From FEN-1322 sp041663425 (lineage in GTDB: Bacteria; Omnitrophota; Gorgyraeia; 2-01-FULL-45-10), in contig JBAYMS010000007.1 in NCBI GenBank assembly GCA_041663425.1, forward strand, positions 1 to 51,601: DNA of 51,601 bases, written 5' to 3'. The notes under the pieces were generated by a model. It did no database searches and had not been told where the DNA came from. It saw only the letters and a list, made by a program, of their open reading frames with translations. Of this stretch, positions 41,738-50,210 are shown in pieces. The stretch's first letter is position 1. Each line of letters opens with the position of its first letter. The translations under genes and the position numbers were made by a program.

Positions 41738-43512
41738 AGCAATTTATCCTTAATTATCATATGACGTATTTTTTTGATCGATTCAAAAGATATAATTATT
41801 ACCAGTATTATCATTACAGCTGAAAGCGCTGCATTGAGGTTTCCCTGGAAGGTATGTTTAGGCAGATAATTGTCGGCTATATTCATGATTCCGGCTGCGA
41901 CCGTAGTCACAAACATAAACAGGCCGGGCAGGAATGTTACGAGCCCGTAATACCATCTTTTAGTGTGTTTTAAAATAAATGCTGTGCCGATGAAAAAAGC
42001 GATAGTTGCTAAGAGCTGATTTGCTACGCCGAACATCGGCCATATGGTAGATATGTCGCCATTGTAGACAAGATAGCCCCAGAAGAGAGTTATTATGCCC
42101 CCAGTGGTTATAATCATAGGCAGGGTCTTGTTTCGTACTATTCGCGGGTTTACATTGGCGAGCAATTCCTGGAATATATAGCGGGCGACCCTTGTGCCGG
42201 TATCTACTGTCGTGAGAATGAAGAGCGCCTCGAACATTATCGCGAAATGATACCAGTAGCCTACAAGGTGTTTCATGCCGGGGATCGATGATAGGATAAG
42301 CGACATGCCCGCGGCGAGCGATACGGCTCCGCCAGCTCGTCCTGAAAGCGCCTCTCCGGTCATCTGTTCTATTCCGGCAAGCTGGGTCGTATGAAATCCC
42401 ATTTTCTGGAAAAGTTCGACAGGAATATTAATAGCAAAGTAATCTCCCGGCAACAGGACGGTCGCGGCTATGAGCGCCATTATAGATACGAAAGATTCTG
42501 TAAGCATTGCGCCAAATCCTATAAGGCGTATGTCGGACTCTTTGTTTATCATCTTCGGCGTAGTGCCGCTGGCTATGAGCGCGTGGAATCCGCTGATTGC
42601 ACCGCAGGCTACTGTGATGCAGACGAATGGCCAGACTTTACCTGGTATTATCGGGCCGCCGCCATGTATGTAGCTGGTGACCATAGGCATGTTGATCCGC
42701 GGATTTACTATAAATATTCCTATGGCAAGCAGCGCTATAGTGCCGAGTTTCATATATGAACTCAGATAATCCCTGGGGCATAGTAAGAGCCACACTGGAA
42801 GAACTGAGGCTATGAGGCCATAGATGGGCAGCGCTATCGACAAAGTTGGTTTAGAAAGTATAAAAAAACTGCCGAAAGCCGTTTTTGATATCGGCTCGCC
42901 GAAAACTACGCCCGCGACTACTATTGCTACGCCTATAAGAGAAGCCTCGATTATTTTGCCCGGGCGCAATTTATACATATACAGCGCTACGATGAGCGCA
43001 GCCGGTATGGTTATGACAATAGTAAAAGTGGCCCAGGCGCTTTCGCTGAGCGCGTTGACTACTACGAGTGCCAGCCCGGCGAGCGCTGTTATAATGATGA
43101 AGAGCACGGCAAATCCCGTAACTACGCCCGCGACCTTGCTGACATTTTTTCGCGCAAGCCTTGTCAAGGAGAGCCCCTTAGTTCTGACAGATGCAAATAG
43201 TATTACCATATCGTGCACCGCACCACCCAGCACGACACCTATTAATATCCACAGAAATCCGGGAAGAAATCCAAACTGTGCTGCAAGGACGGGGCCTACC
43301 AGAGGGCCTGCTCCTGATATTGCGGCGAAATGATGGCCGAATAATACATATTTATTTGTCGGATGATAATCATGCCCGTCTTTAAATGTATGCGCGGGAG
43401 TGGCCCGTTTATCGTCGAGCACCAGGATCTTTGCGATTATAAATTTCGAATAGAATCGGTATGCTATCGAGAATACCAGTAAACTTACTATTATAGGTGT
43501 CAGTGCATGCAT
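41734..43512 (-). CDS. cstA: CstA-type peptide/pyruvate transporter
   Basis: A 592-residue carbon-starvation protein with about 16-18 membrane segments. CstA hallmarks: FGHHFAAISGAGPLVGPVLAAQFG, GFHALIASGTTPKMI and FLWILIGVVLGGAVHDMVILF. Family members import peptides or pyruvate. Of typical length for a short CstA. The ATG at 43512 is preceded by AT-rich -10-like sequence very close to the start. It is followed by the RNase Z-like gene. Confidence 0.93.
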   Translation of the reverse strand: MHALTPIIVSLLVFSIAYRFYSKFIIAKILVLDDKRATPAHTFKDGHDYHPTNKYVLFGHHFAAISGAGPLVGPVLAAQFGFLPGFLWILIGVVLGGAVHDMVILFASVRTKGLSLTRLARKNVSKVAGVVTGFAVLFIIITALAGLALVVVNALSESAWATFTIVITIPAALIVALYMYKLRPGKIIEASLIGVAIVVAGVVFGEPISKTAFGSFFILSKPTLSIALPIYGLIASVLPVWLLLCPRDYLSSYMKLGTIALLAIGIFIVNPRINMPMVTSYIHGGGPIIPGKVWPFVCITVACGAISGFHALIASGTTPKMINKESDIRLIGFGAMLTESFVSIMALIAATVLLPGDYFAINIPVELFQKMGFHTTQLAGIEQMTGEALSGRAGGAVSLAAGMSLILSSIPGMKHLVGYWYHFAIMFEALFILTTVDTGTRVARYIFQELLANVNPRIVRNKTLPMIITTGGIITLFWGYLVYNGDISTIWPMFGVANQLLATIAFFIGTAFILKHTKRWYYGLVTFLPGLFMFVTTVAAGIMNIADNYLPKHTFQGNLNAALSAVMIILVIIISFESIKKIRHMIIKDKLL

Positions 43513-43542
43513 AATATAATACGATAATTAAAAAGCGATAGA

Positions 43543-43571
43543 TTGTCAAGAATGATATTTTATGCTATAAA
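43543..43571 (+). promoter_or_regulatory. strong sigma70 promoter with extended -10
   Basis: TTGTCA (43543-43548), a 17-base spacer ending TGC, and TATAAA (43566-43571): ten of twelve consensus matches plus an extended -10. The start would be near 43579 with a leader of about 20 bases before ATG 43599, where GAAAGG serves as ribosome site. It serves the 75-residue exported protein and perhaps the phosphoribosyltransferase. Confidence 0.78.
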
Positions 43572-43598
43572 TAATAGATAAAACGAAAGGCCTTAAAT

Positions 43599-43826
43599 AT
43601 GAAAAAAATAATCGGGATCTTTGTATTAACGGTATTATTTATGAGCTCTGGTTTAAGTTTTGCAGAAGAAACTAAAGCAACAGCCGTAAAGCCGGCAAAG
43701 AAGACGATCTTCAATGCTATTTCGAACTATCTTTCCACGCTTGACAGGCCGTTTACCAGGCCGGGCAATAAGCAGGGATTCTGGAATGCCACAGCAGATT
43801 GGATGAGGGGTATAAATAAAGAATAG
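43599..43826 (+). CDS. small exported protein, unknown function
   Basis: A 75-residue protein with a clear signal peptide (residues 1-22, ending SFA), leaving a mature peptide of about 52 residues, rich in Lys at its start and with aromatic residues near the end (PFTRPGNKQGFWNATADWM). No Cys and no known domain. It has its own strong promoter, suggesting high expression. Role unknown; an envelope-stress or structural peptide is only a guess. Confidence 0.7.
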   Translation: MKKIIGIFVLTVLFMSSGLSFAEETKATAVKPAKKTIFNAISNYLSTLDRPFTRPGNKQGFWNATADWMRGINKE

Positions 43827-43849
43827 CCTGTAAAAACCCAGGGGAGAAC

Positions 43850-44536
43850 GTGAATAGAATACATGTGCTTTCGCGCAGTGACGAAGCTTTCAGAGATCGG
43901 AAAGATGCGGGAAAGTGCCTTGGGCAGGCGTTGAAAGATCTGCATATCGCCGCAGACCTGACGCTGGGTATCCCGCGAGGCGGTGCGGTAGTTGCAAAAG
44001 AAGTTTCAAATATTTTAAATGTTCCACTCGATATAGTTCTTTCCAGGAAATTAGCCGCTCCTAATAATCCTGAACTTGCGGTAGGCGCTATAAGCGAAAC
44101 AGGCAAGATTTTTTTAGATGCCGTGATGGCTTCAAGTCATGGCGCGGACAAGGAATATATTAAGAAAGAGTCTGAGCGTCAGAAGTCCGAAATGGAACGG
44201 CGTGCGGCTATATTCAGAAAGATGTTGCCTAAATTGGAGCTGCAGGCAAAGACAGTGATAGTAACCGACGATGGTTTGGCTACAGGCGCTACGATGCAGG
44301 CTTCATTATGGGCGGTGCGTCAGGAAGGGGCCAGGCGTTTGATCGCGGCAGTCCCGGTAGCGTCGGCAGAGGCCGTAGAGAGAATATCCGGATATTGCGA
44401 TGAAGTGGTGGTTTTGAAGCTGCCGGATTTTTTCGGGGCGGTAGGCCAATTTTATGTGAAATTTGATCAGACGGCGGATGCTGAAGTTATAGATATCCTT
44501 AAAGAGGAGTTTACAGCGCGGACCTGGCGTGTATAA
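43850..44536 (+). CDS. phosphoribosyltransferase domain protein
   Basis: A 228-residue PRTase-fold protein. The PRPP-binding motif VIVTDDGLATGATMQA is complete and an early IPRGGAVVAKEV loop marks the dimer/ligand region. The middle helix region is lysine-rich. This subgroup is widespread and often beside dienelactone-hydrolase or erythromycin-esterase-like genes; its base substrate is unknown. GTG start at 43850 after GGGGAGA. Its 3' end holds the promoter of the next gene. Confidence 0.9.
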   Translation: MNRIHVLSRSDEAFRDRKDAGKCLGQALKDLHIAADLTLGIPRGGAVVAKEVSNILNVPLDIVLSRKLAAPNNPELAVGAISETGKIFLDAVMASSHGADKEYIKKESERQKSEMERRAAIFRKMLPKLELQAKTVIVTDDGLATGATMQASLWAVRQEGARRLIAAVPVASAEAVERISGYCDEVVVLKLPDFFGAVGQFYVKFDQTADAEVIDILKEEFTARTWRV

Positions 44537-44537
44537 T
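44510..44537 (+). promoter_or_regulatory. intragenic promoter giving leaderless mRNA
   Basis: TTTACA (44510-44515), a 16-base spacer and perfect TATAAT (44532-44537). The promoter sits in the last codons of the phosphoribosyltransferase gene. ATG 44546 is eight bases past the -10 with no Shine-Dalgarno sequence, so the acyltransferase mRNA is predicted to begin at or within two bases of its start codon. Confidence 0.68.
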
Positions 44538-44545
44538 AACAAATA

Positions 44546-45691
44546 ATGAAACTCAGAACTAGATTTGTAAGAAAAATAGAAGATATACCATCGAAAGACT
44601 GGAATAGTATTTTCCCGGACGTCCTGGAAGGTTACGATTTTTTTAAATCTCTCGATCAGTCGAAATTTGAACAATTTTCGTTTTATTACATCATTGTTTA
44701 TAATGGTAAAACTGCCGTGGGTGCTGCACCATGTTTCTGCATGAGGTATTCTCTCGATACGAGTATGAATGGCCCTGCAAAACGTATCGTAAACCGGATC
44801 AAAAAAATCAATCCAAACATGTTCAGTGTAAAAGCTCTTATCTGCGGCATGCCGATGGGTAAGGGATTTATTGGTATAGCCGGAGGCGATAAACGGATAG
44901 TCCAGGCCATATTTCATAGAATGGAACAGATAGCAAGACACGAAAAGGCTCCTATAATAGCATTTAAAGATTTCGGCCATAATTATAATGATACTCTCGC
45001 CCCCCTGCTTAAAAAAGGTTTTGTCAGGATGGATAGTCTCCCATATGCGGAGATGGATCTGGGGTTCAGCGATTTTGATGATTATCTGAAGACCAAGTTG
45101 AGCGGAGCGTCGAGATATGATATGCGCAGAAAGTTTAAAAAGGTTGCCGGTGAAGTAAAAATAGATATGGAGGTCGTCGACGAACTTAAAGGCGATGTCC
45201 TGAAAGAAGTTTATTCTCTTTATCTGCAGATGCTCGATAAGCATGAAATGGGTTTCGAGATCGTCCCGATGGATTTTTTTAAAAACATAACCAAGAACAT
45301 GCCTAATCAGGTTAAATTTTTCTTATGGCGGATAGACGGCAAGCTGGTGGCTTTTCTGTTTGCTCTCATTGCCGACGGGACTATGATAGATTATTATCTG
45401 GGTCTCGATTATGCCGTTGCGCATAAATATCATCTGTTCTTTATAAAACATAGAGATGCCATGAACTGGGCCATTGAGAACGGAATGAAAAGGTATGAGA
45501 TGGGCATCTCCGGATATGAACCCAAAAAGAGGCTCGGGTTTTATTTCACCCCATTACATATTTACGCCAAATACTGCAATCCCGTAGTAAGCCCTGCATT
45601 TAAACTCATGTGTAATTTTCTCAAATTCGAAAATTTCGATCCTGAGCTTAAAAAAATAAAAAAAGAAAAATTAATAAAGGTTCCTGCATGA
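44546..45691 (+). CDS. FemAB/GNAT-like acyltransferase
   Basis: A 381-residue protein with a FemAB-like (Acetyltransf_6) GNAT fold. Visible segments: SGASRYDMRRKFKK (basic donor-binding region), FFLWRIDGKLVAFLFALIADG, DYYLGLDYAVAHKYHLFF and the acceptor-side GISGYEPKKRLGFY. FemAB-type enzymes add amino acids or acyl groups to cell-wall or lipid precursors. It overlaps the first SMR-like gene by four bases, so an activity tied to a lipid-linked substrate is suggested by context. Confidence 0.82.
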   Translation: MKLRTRFVRKIEDIPSKDWNSIFPDVLEGYDFFKSLDQSKFEQFSFYYIIVYNGKTAVGAAPCFCMRYSLDTSMNGPAKRIVNRIKKINPNMFSVKALICGMPMGKGFIGIAGGDKRIVQAIFHRMEQIARHEKAPIIAFKDFGHNYNDTLAPLLKKGFVRMDSLPYAEMDLGFSDFDDYLKTKLSGASRYDMRRKFKKVAGEVKIDMEVVDELKGDVLKEVYSLYLQMLDKHEMGFEIVPMDFFKNITKNMPNQVKFFLWRIDGKLVAFLFALIADGTMIDYYLGLDYAVAHKYHLFFIKHRDAMNWAIENGMKRYEMGISGYEPKKRLGFYFTPLHIYAKYCNPVVSPAFKLMCNFLKFENFDPELKKIKKEKLIKVPA

Positions 45692-46095
45692 AAAAAGGCC
45701 ATCTGACCCTTAAGGTATTCGCACTCATTATTTTAAATGACCTGCTGGACAGCTTAGCCCAGCTGGCTATGAAAAAAGGCCTTGCCGATACCGGTATAAC
45801 CTCTATAACATTTCATAATGTTTTTGAATTTGGTCTGCAAAGCCTCTCCTCATGGTTTGTATGGGCCGGCATACTCATATACGTAATCAGCTTCATTCTA
45901 TGGCTGGTTATAATTTACCGTATAGATTTAAGCATTGCGATGCCTGTTGGTTCAGCTGCCTACGTTTTTATCCCGATCATGGCGATAATGTTTTTACATG
46001 AACATGTCAGTCCGATACGATGGCTTGGCATAGCTCTGGTAATTCTCGGTATACATTTCACAGCACAAAGTAAAAAGGATCCAATTTTAAAATGA
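45688..46095 (+). CDS. SMR/EamA-like small membrane protein (first of pair)
   Basis: A 135-residue protein with four membrane segments: LKVFALIILNDLLDSLAQLAM, SSWFVWAGILIYVISFILW, IDLSIAMPVGSAAYVFIPIMAI and IRWLGIALVILGIHF. The layout is that of small-multidrug-resistance/EamA-type half-transporters, including ArnE/ArnF flippase subunits. Overlaps the acyltransferase by four bases and its partner by four. Specific cargo unknown. Confidence 0.85.
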   Translation: MKKGHLTLKVFALIILNDLLDSLAQLAMKKGLADTGITSITFHNVFEFGLQSLSSWFVWAGILIYVISFILWLVIIYRIDLSIAMPVGSAAYVFIPIMAIMFLHEHVSPIRWLGIALVILGIHFTAQSKKDPILK

Positions 46096-46472
46096 CTACC
46101 GTAGTCAAAGTTATTTTACTTATAGTATTATCGGAAGCATTGAATGTCGTCGCCCATATCTTATTTAAGAAAAGCGCAAATACCGTAGATGTTACAAATA
46201 TCCGCGGAGTTTCCGGGCATATCGTTTATCTTAAAAAACTTTTAGCTGACAGGCTGATATGGATAGGGTTTGGTTTCCAGGTCTTGTGTGTAGCGACATG
46301 GCTTATTGCTCTGGCCCAGGCCGATTTAAGTTTTGTCTTCCCTATAGGAAGCATTCAATATATATTTGTTTTATTCAGCGCCCACATTTTTCTGGGGGAG
46401 AAGATTGACAAGATGAAGCTTACGGGAACTCTTATGGTTGTCGCCGGCATTATCCTTATAACAATGAGTTAG
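46092..46472 (+). CDS. SMR/EamA-like small membrane protein (second of pair)
   Basis: A 126-residue four-segment membrane protein like its neighbour: VILLIVLSEALNVVAHILF, WIGFGFQVLCVATWLIALA, LSFVFPIGSIQYIFVLFSA and KLTGTLMVVAGIILITM. The two tandem genes look like ancient duplicates and probably form a heterodimer, as ArnE and ArnF do. With the FemAB-like gene, flipping of a modified lipid-linked sugar or amino acid is inferred. The orphan kinase begins 17 bases later. Confidence 0.85.
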   Translation: MTTVVKVILLIVLSEALNVVAHILFKKSANTVDVTNIRGVSGHIVYLKKLLADRLIWIGFGFQVLCVATWLIALAQADLSFVFPIGSIQYIFVLFSAHIFLGEKIDKMKLTGTLMVVAGIILITMS

Positions 46473-46489
46473 AAATTTAAAGGAGTAAT

Positions 46490-47935
46490 ATGTTTTTCAG
46501 GTCGATCCGATTCAAAATATTATTGTGGTATATGCTTTTGCTCACAGCCACGTTGCTTATATTTTCCACGATCCTTTACGGAGGTTTTGACAAGATACTC
46601 ATAAACCATCTTGACGATCTTCTCAGTTCAAGGGCGGAAGGTGTAGCTGACGCGGTGCACATTTACTGTCATGCGAAGAACGGCGGATCATCAATAGTCC
46701 CTTTTAATGAAATAGCGCGCGATTGGGTGGAGGAAAAACGCAAAGACCCTGAACTTATGAAGGTTTTTGTGCAGATACTGGACACAAAAGGCGAGCGACT
46801 TGTCGCGACCAAGAAGACGCCCTTTATCGCTCCTATGGATAAATCGGATTTTGAGGACATTCTGCACGGTGAAGATAGTTTTGATACTCTCAGCAGTGTG
46901 AGTGAGGATGGCCGCAAGAATAGATTCCGTGTTTATACCAAACCGGATATTGAAGATGGGAAAGTAGCTTATATTATTCAGGTCGCCGCACCCATCGATC
47001 TGGTGTCGCTCGCTATGCATAACCTATTATTTATGCTTCTGATACTTCTGCCTCTGACAGTTTTATTGGCTGGCATACCAGGTGTCCTTCTGGTGGGCCT
47101 GACCCTGCGTCCAGTTAACAGTATGATAAATACTCTGCGGCAGATCACAGCGGAAAACCTTAAGCTGAAGATACATATACCGGATACTAAGGATGAAGTT
47201 AAAAGGCTGGCCGATACATTTAACGACATGATAGACCGTCTTGACAGGTCATTCTCCTCGCAGCAGAATTTTATACAGGACATCTCTTACGAACTGAAAG
47301 CGCCGCTAGTTATGCTTAAAAGCGAACTTGCAGATGTGATGAATGGAGAGCGTCCAAAAGAAGAGTGCCAGGTTGTTTTAAAAAAATGCCAGGAAGAGCT
47401 GGACAGATTTTCTCTTATTATTGAGGATCTCCTGGTCCTTGCAAAATTTGATAACAGCCAGATGCCTCTGGAGATAAAGAAAATAAGCCTTACGAAACTT
47501 TTAGATGGTGTGGTGAAGAATGCAAAAACATCCGCAAGCCAGAAGGACATAGCCCTTTCATCGTTTTTGCAGGATACTGTAGTGATCGACGGTGATGAAG
47601 AGCAGCTTGTTAAAATGTTTGAGAGTTTAATAGATAATGCCATTAAATATACATACCGGAAAGGAAAGGTTATCGTATCTGCCCATAACGACGGCGAATT
47701 TGCCAAGATAACGGTAAGCGATACTGGTATGGGTATGCCGGACGAAGAGATCCTTTATATATTTGACAGGTTTTATCAGATAAATAAATCACGCACCAAT
47801 AAACAGAGCTTCGGCCTGGGCTTAAGCATAGCCAAATCCATCGCTGATTCACACAAAGGCAGGATAGAGGTCGAGAGTCAGCTGGGGAAGGGCTCTATCT
47901 TTACGGTGTATCTGCCGGTATCTTACCCTGGGTAA
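46490..47935 (+). CDS. histidine-kinase-like protein with Tyr in place of the phosphoacceptor His
   Basis: A 481-residue membrane protein: two membrane segments (about 10-30 and 180-205) around a periplasmic domain, HAMP (about 205-260), a HisKA-like dimerisation helix and a complete ATPase domain (DNAIKYTY, DTGMGMP, GLGLSIAKSI). The H box that normally reads SHELRTP reads SYELKAP, so the phosphoacceptor is Tyr267 (codon TAC, one base from CAC). Autophosphorylation at the usual site is impossible. No response regulator is adjacent. A scaffold, inhibitor or phosphatase role, or a sequencing error, remains possible. Confidence 0.85.
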   Translation: MFFRSIRFKILLWYMLLLTATLLIFSTILYGGFDKILINHLDDLLSSRAEGVADAVHIYCHAKNGGSSIVPFNEIARDWVEEKRKDPELMKVFVQILDTKGERLVATKKTPFIAPMDKSDFEDILHGEDSFDTLSSVSEDGRKNRFRVYTKPDIEDGKVAYIIQVAAPIDLVSLAMHNLLFMLLILLPLTVLLAGIPGVLLVGLTLRPVNSMINTLRQITAENLKLKIHIPDTKDEVKRLADTFNDMIDRLDRSFSSQQNFIQDISYELKAPLVMLKSELADVMNGERPKEECQVVLKKCQEELDRFSLIIEDLLVLAKFDNSQMPLEIKKISLTKLLDGVVKNAKTSASQKDIALSSFLQDTVVIDGDEEQLVKMFESLIDNAIKYTYRKGKVIVSAHNDGEFAKITVSDTGMGMPDEEILYIFDRFYQINKSRTNKQSFGLGLSIAKSIADSHKGRIEVESQLGKGSIFTVYLPVSYPG

Positions 47936-47940
47936 ATAAA

Positions 47941-48843
47941 ATGTCCGTTAAATTTTCATTTAATATAAACGAATTTAAAAAGCATAAACCTAAGGGCAGA
48001 TCTTCAGGTGGCGGCGGGATATTTTTAAAAGGTGATAACGGCAGCGCAGTGATCCTTGTCCACGGTTTGACAGGCACTCCCAATGAAATGAAGTATCTGG
48101 CGACCTATCTGAATAAACGCGGATATACCGTAGTTTGCCCGAAGCTTGCAAATCACGGTGAATCTATATGGGTATTAAAGAACACTACCTGGCAGGAGCT
48201 CTACGCATCGGTGCGTGATGTGCTTGTCAAGGGAGAGCTGGCGGAATTTAACGGCCCTATATTTTCTTCCGGCCTGTCAATGGGTGCGTTATTCGCGCTT
48301 CTCCTCGCATATGAACGTAAAGACCGTATATCCGGCGTCAGCTGTCTTGCCCCGACGCTATTTTACGATGGATGGAATACGCCGTTGTCTAATATTTTCT
48401 TTCCTTTTGCATATACGCCGATCAGATATATTGCCTATTTTAAAGAATCTCCGCCTTATGGCATAAAAAATGAAATAATTCAGCAGCGTATCCATAAATA
48501 TTATGCAACCGCGCGCCTGGATGATATAGAAGCCGCCGAACAATATGGATATCCTTATTTTCCTGTAACGCTTTTGCGTGAACTTCAGCTTATGGTTAAA
48601 TATCTTGTCAAACTGCTTCCCGATATAGATTCTCCCATCCAGCTGATACAGGCTAAAGATGACGATGTTGCCAGTGTAAAAAATTCCAAGCTCATTTACG
48701 ATAAAGTGCGTTCAGAAATAAAAGAGATGGTGCTGCTTTATAATTCCTACCATGTAATTACCGCGGACCAGGAGAGAGAGATAGTTGCCGAAAAGGCCGC
48801 TGATTTCTTTTACCGTGTCAGGATAGCCTCCGCCAAGACTTAA
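47941..48843 (+). CDS. carboxylesterase/monoacylglycerol lipase-like alpha/beta hydrolase
   Basis: A 300-residue alpha/beta hydrolase of the Est30/YvaK type: VILVHGLTGTPNEM (oxyanion), nucleophile GLSMG (Ser113), QAKDDDVAS containing the acid, and NSYHVIT with the catalytic His. No signal peptide. It hydrolyses short-chain esters or monoacylglycerols in the cytosol. It starts five bases after the kinase gene. Second enzyme of this type in the window, after the one at 22123. Confidence 0.9.
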   Translation: MSVKFSFNINEFKKHKPKGRSSGGGGIFLKGDNGSAVILVHGLTGTPNEMKYLATYLNKRGYTVVCPKLANHGESIWVLKNTTWQELYASVRDVLVKGELAEFNGPIFSSGLSMGALFALLLAYERKDRISGVSCLAPTLFYDGWNTPLSNIFFPFAYTPIRYIAYFKESPPYGIKNEIIQQRIHKYYATARLDDIEAAEQYGYPYFPVTLLRELQLMVKYLVKLLPDIDSPIQLIQAKDDDVASVKNSKLIYDKVRSEIKEMVLLYNSYHVITADQEREIVAEKAADFFYRVRIASAKT

Positions 48844-48856
48844 GGAAAGAATAGAA

Positions 48857-50158
48857 ATGCTGAAATTTATTTTCCGTGCACTCAAATACAGGAATTTCCG
48901 GCTGTTTTTCATGGGCCAGGGGGTATCTCTCATCGGGACATGGATGCAGGCGATAGCGATGAGCTGGCTGGTTTACAGAATGACCAATTCTCCGTTCCTG
49001 CTGGGCATCGTAGGCTTTTCAAGCCAGATGCCGTCTTTTTTATTCGGCCCTTTTGCAGGCATCATAGCCGACAGATTTAACCGTCACCGGCTGCTTATCA
49101 TAACCCAGACGCTTTCAATGGTCCAGGCGTTGATCCTTGCAGTCCTTACGCTAACCGGCACAATTGCTGTATGGCACATAATAGTGCTTGGTATTTTCCT
49201 TGGCTGCATAAATGCCCTTGATATACCCGCACGTCAATCATTTATAGTCGAAATGGTTGAGCGTAAAGAAAATTTAGGCAACGCCATTGCCCTCAATTCG
49301 CTTATGTTCAATGCGGCCAGATTGATCGGCCCATCAATAGCGGGAATAATTATTGCCCTCGTCGGCGAAGGCATATGTTTTCTTATAAACGGCCTAAGTT
49401 TTTTAGCAGTCTTAGCGTCGCTTTGCGTTATGAATATGAAACCCAGAAAAAAGGCTGAGGGTTCATCCGATATGATAAGGGACCTGAAAGAAGGTTTTGC
49501 GTATACGTTCGGTTTTCCGCCGATCAGATTTATATTATTGCTGCTGGCTATTATAAGCCTTATGGGAAGTTCGTATATGGTTCTTATGCCTGTATTCGCC
49601 AAAGATGTTCTTAAGGGCGGGCCCGGAACACTGGGTATCCTTATGTCATCCGTAGGCATAGGCGCTCTAATATCTACATTGTATCTGGCTTCACGGAAAA
49701 GTATAGTGGGCTTAAATTCGCTCATTCCGATATCCTCAGGAATATTTTCGATCGGGCTTATAGTATTTTCTTTCTCGCATAGCATGGCCGTTTCAATGCT
49801 GCTTCTTGCGGTATCAGGTTTTGGATTTATGACAAATACAGCAGTAAGCAATACGATACTGCAGACTATAGTAGAGGATCGTATGCGCGGAAGGGTGATG
49901 AGTTTTTATGCCATGGCTTTCATGGGAATGGCTCCGATCGGCAGCCTGCTTGCCGGATCATTGGCCAGTAAAATTGGCGCCGCGAATACTCTGATCCTGG
50001 GCGGAGTTTGTTCCATCATTGCCTCCGCTGTGTTTGCCGCAAAACTCCCGCTTATCGCCAAACTTATACATCCGATATACCGCAAAATGGGCATCATACC
50101 CGAAGTCGCCTCCGGGATAAGCGACGCAACCCGTCTCACCCTTCCACCAGAAGATTGA
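48857..50158 (+). CDS. MFS exporter (EntS-like)
   Basis: A 433-residue major facilitator protein with about 12 membrane segments. Group signatures: FRLFFMGQGVSLIGTWMQAIA, FGPFAGIIADRFNRHRL, ALDIPARQSFIVEMV and MRGRVMSFYAMAFMGMAPIG. These match the MFS_3/EntS-type exporters for siderophores or drugs. The terminal tail is short and charged. It begins 13 bases after the esterase; substrate unknown. Confidence 0.92.
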   Translation: MLKFIFRALKYRNFRLFFMGQGVSLIGTWMQAIAMSWLVYRMTNSPFLLGIVGFSSQMPSFLFGPFAGIIADRFNRHRLLIITQTLSMVQALILAVLTLTGTIAVWHIIVLGIFLGCINALDIPARQSFIVEMVERKENLGNAIALNSLMFNAARLIGPSIAGIIIALVGEGICFLINGLSFLAVLASLCVMNMKPRKKAEGSSDMIRDLKEGFAYTFGFPPIRFILLLLAIISLMGSSYMVLMPVFAKDVLKGGPGTLGILMSSVGIGALISTLYLASRKSIVGLNSLIPISSGIFSIGLIVFSFSHSMAVSMLLLAVSGFGFMTNTAVSNTILQTIVEDRMRGRVMSFYAMAFMGMAPIGSLLAGSLASKIGAANTLILGGVCSIIASAVFAAKLPLIAKLIHPIYRKMGIIPEVASGISDATRLTLPPED

Positions 50159-50172
50159 GAAAAATTTCATTC

Positions 50173-50201
50173 TTGAATTAGCGCGCGTGGTGTGCTATTT
50201 T
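50173..50201 (+). promoter_or_regulatory. dnaX promoter, near-leaderless
   Basis: TTGAAT (50173-50178), a 17-base spacer ending TGC and TATTTT (50196-50201), an extended -10. A TATAAA at 50201-50206 is worse placed. ATG 50211 is nine bases past the -10, and no Shine-Dalgarno sequence is present, so the transcript would have a leader of two or three bases. Confidence 0.6.
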
Positions 50202-50210
50202 ATAAATGCT

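Noticed and set aside
49234..49851. Minus-strand 205-residue frame opposite the MFS gene
   Set aside because: Antisense shadow of a well-defined transporter; composition is not protein-like and no start signal is seen.
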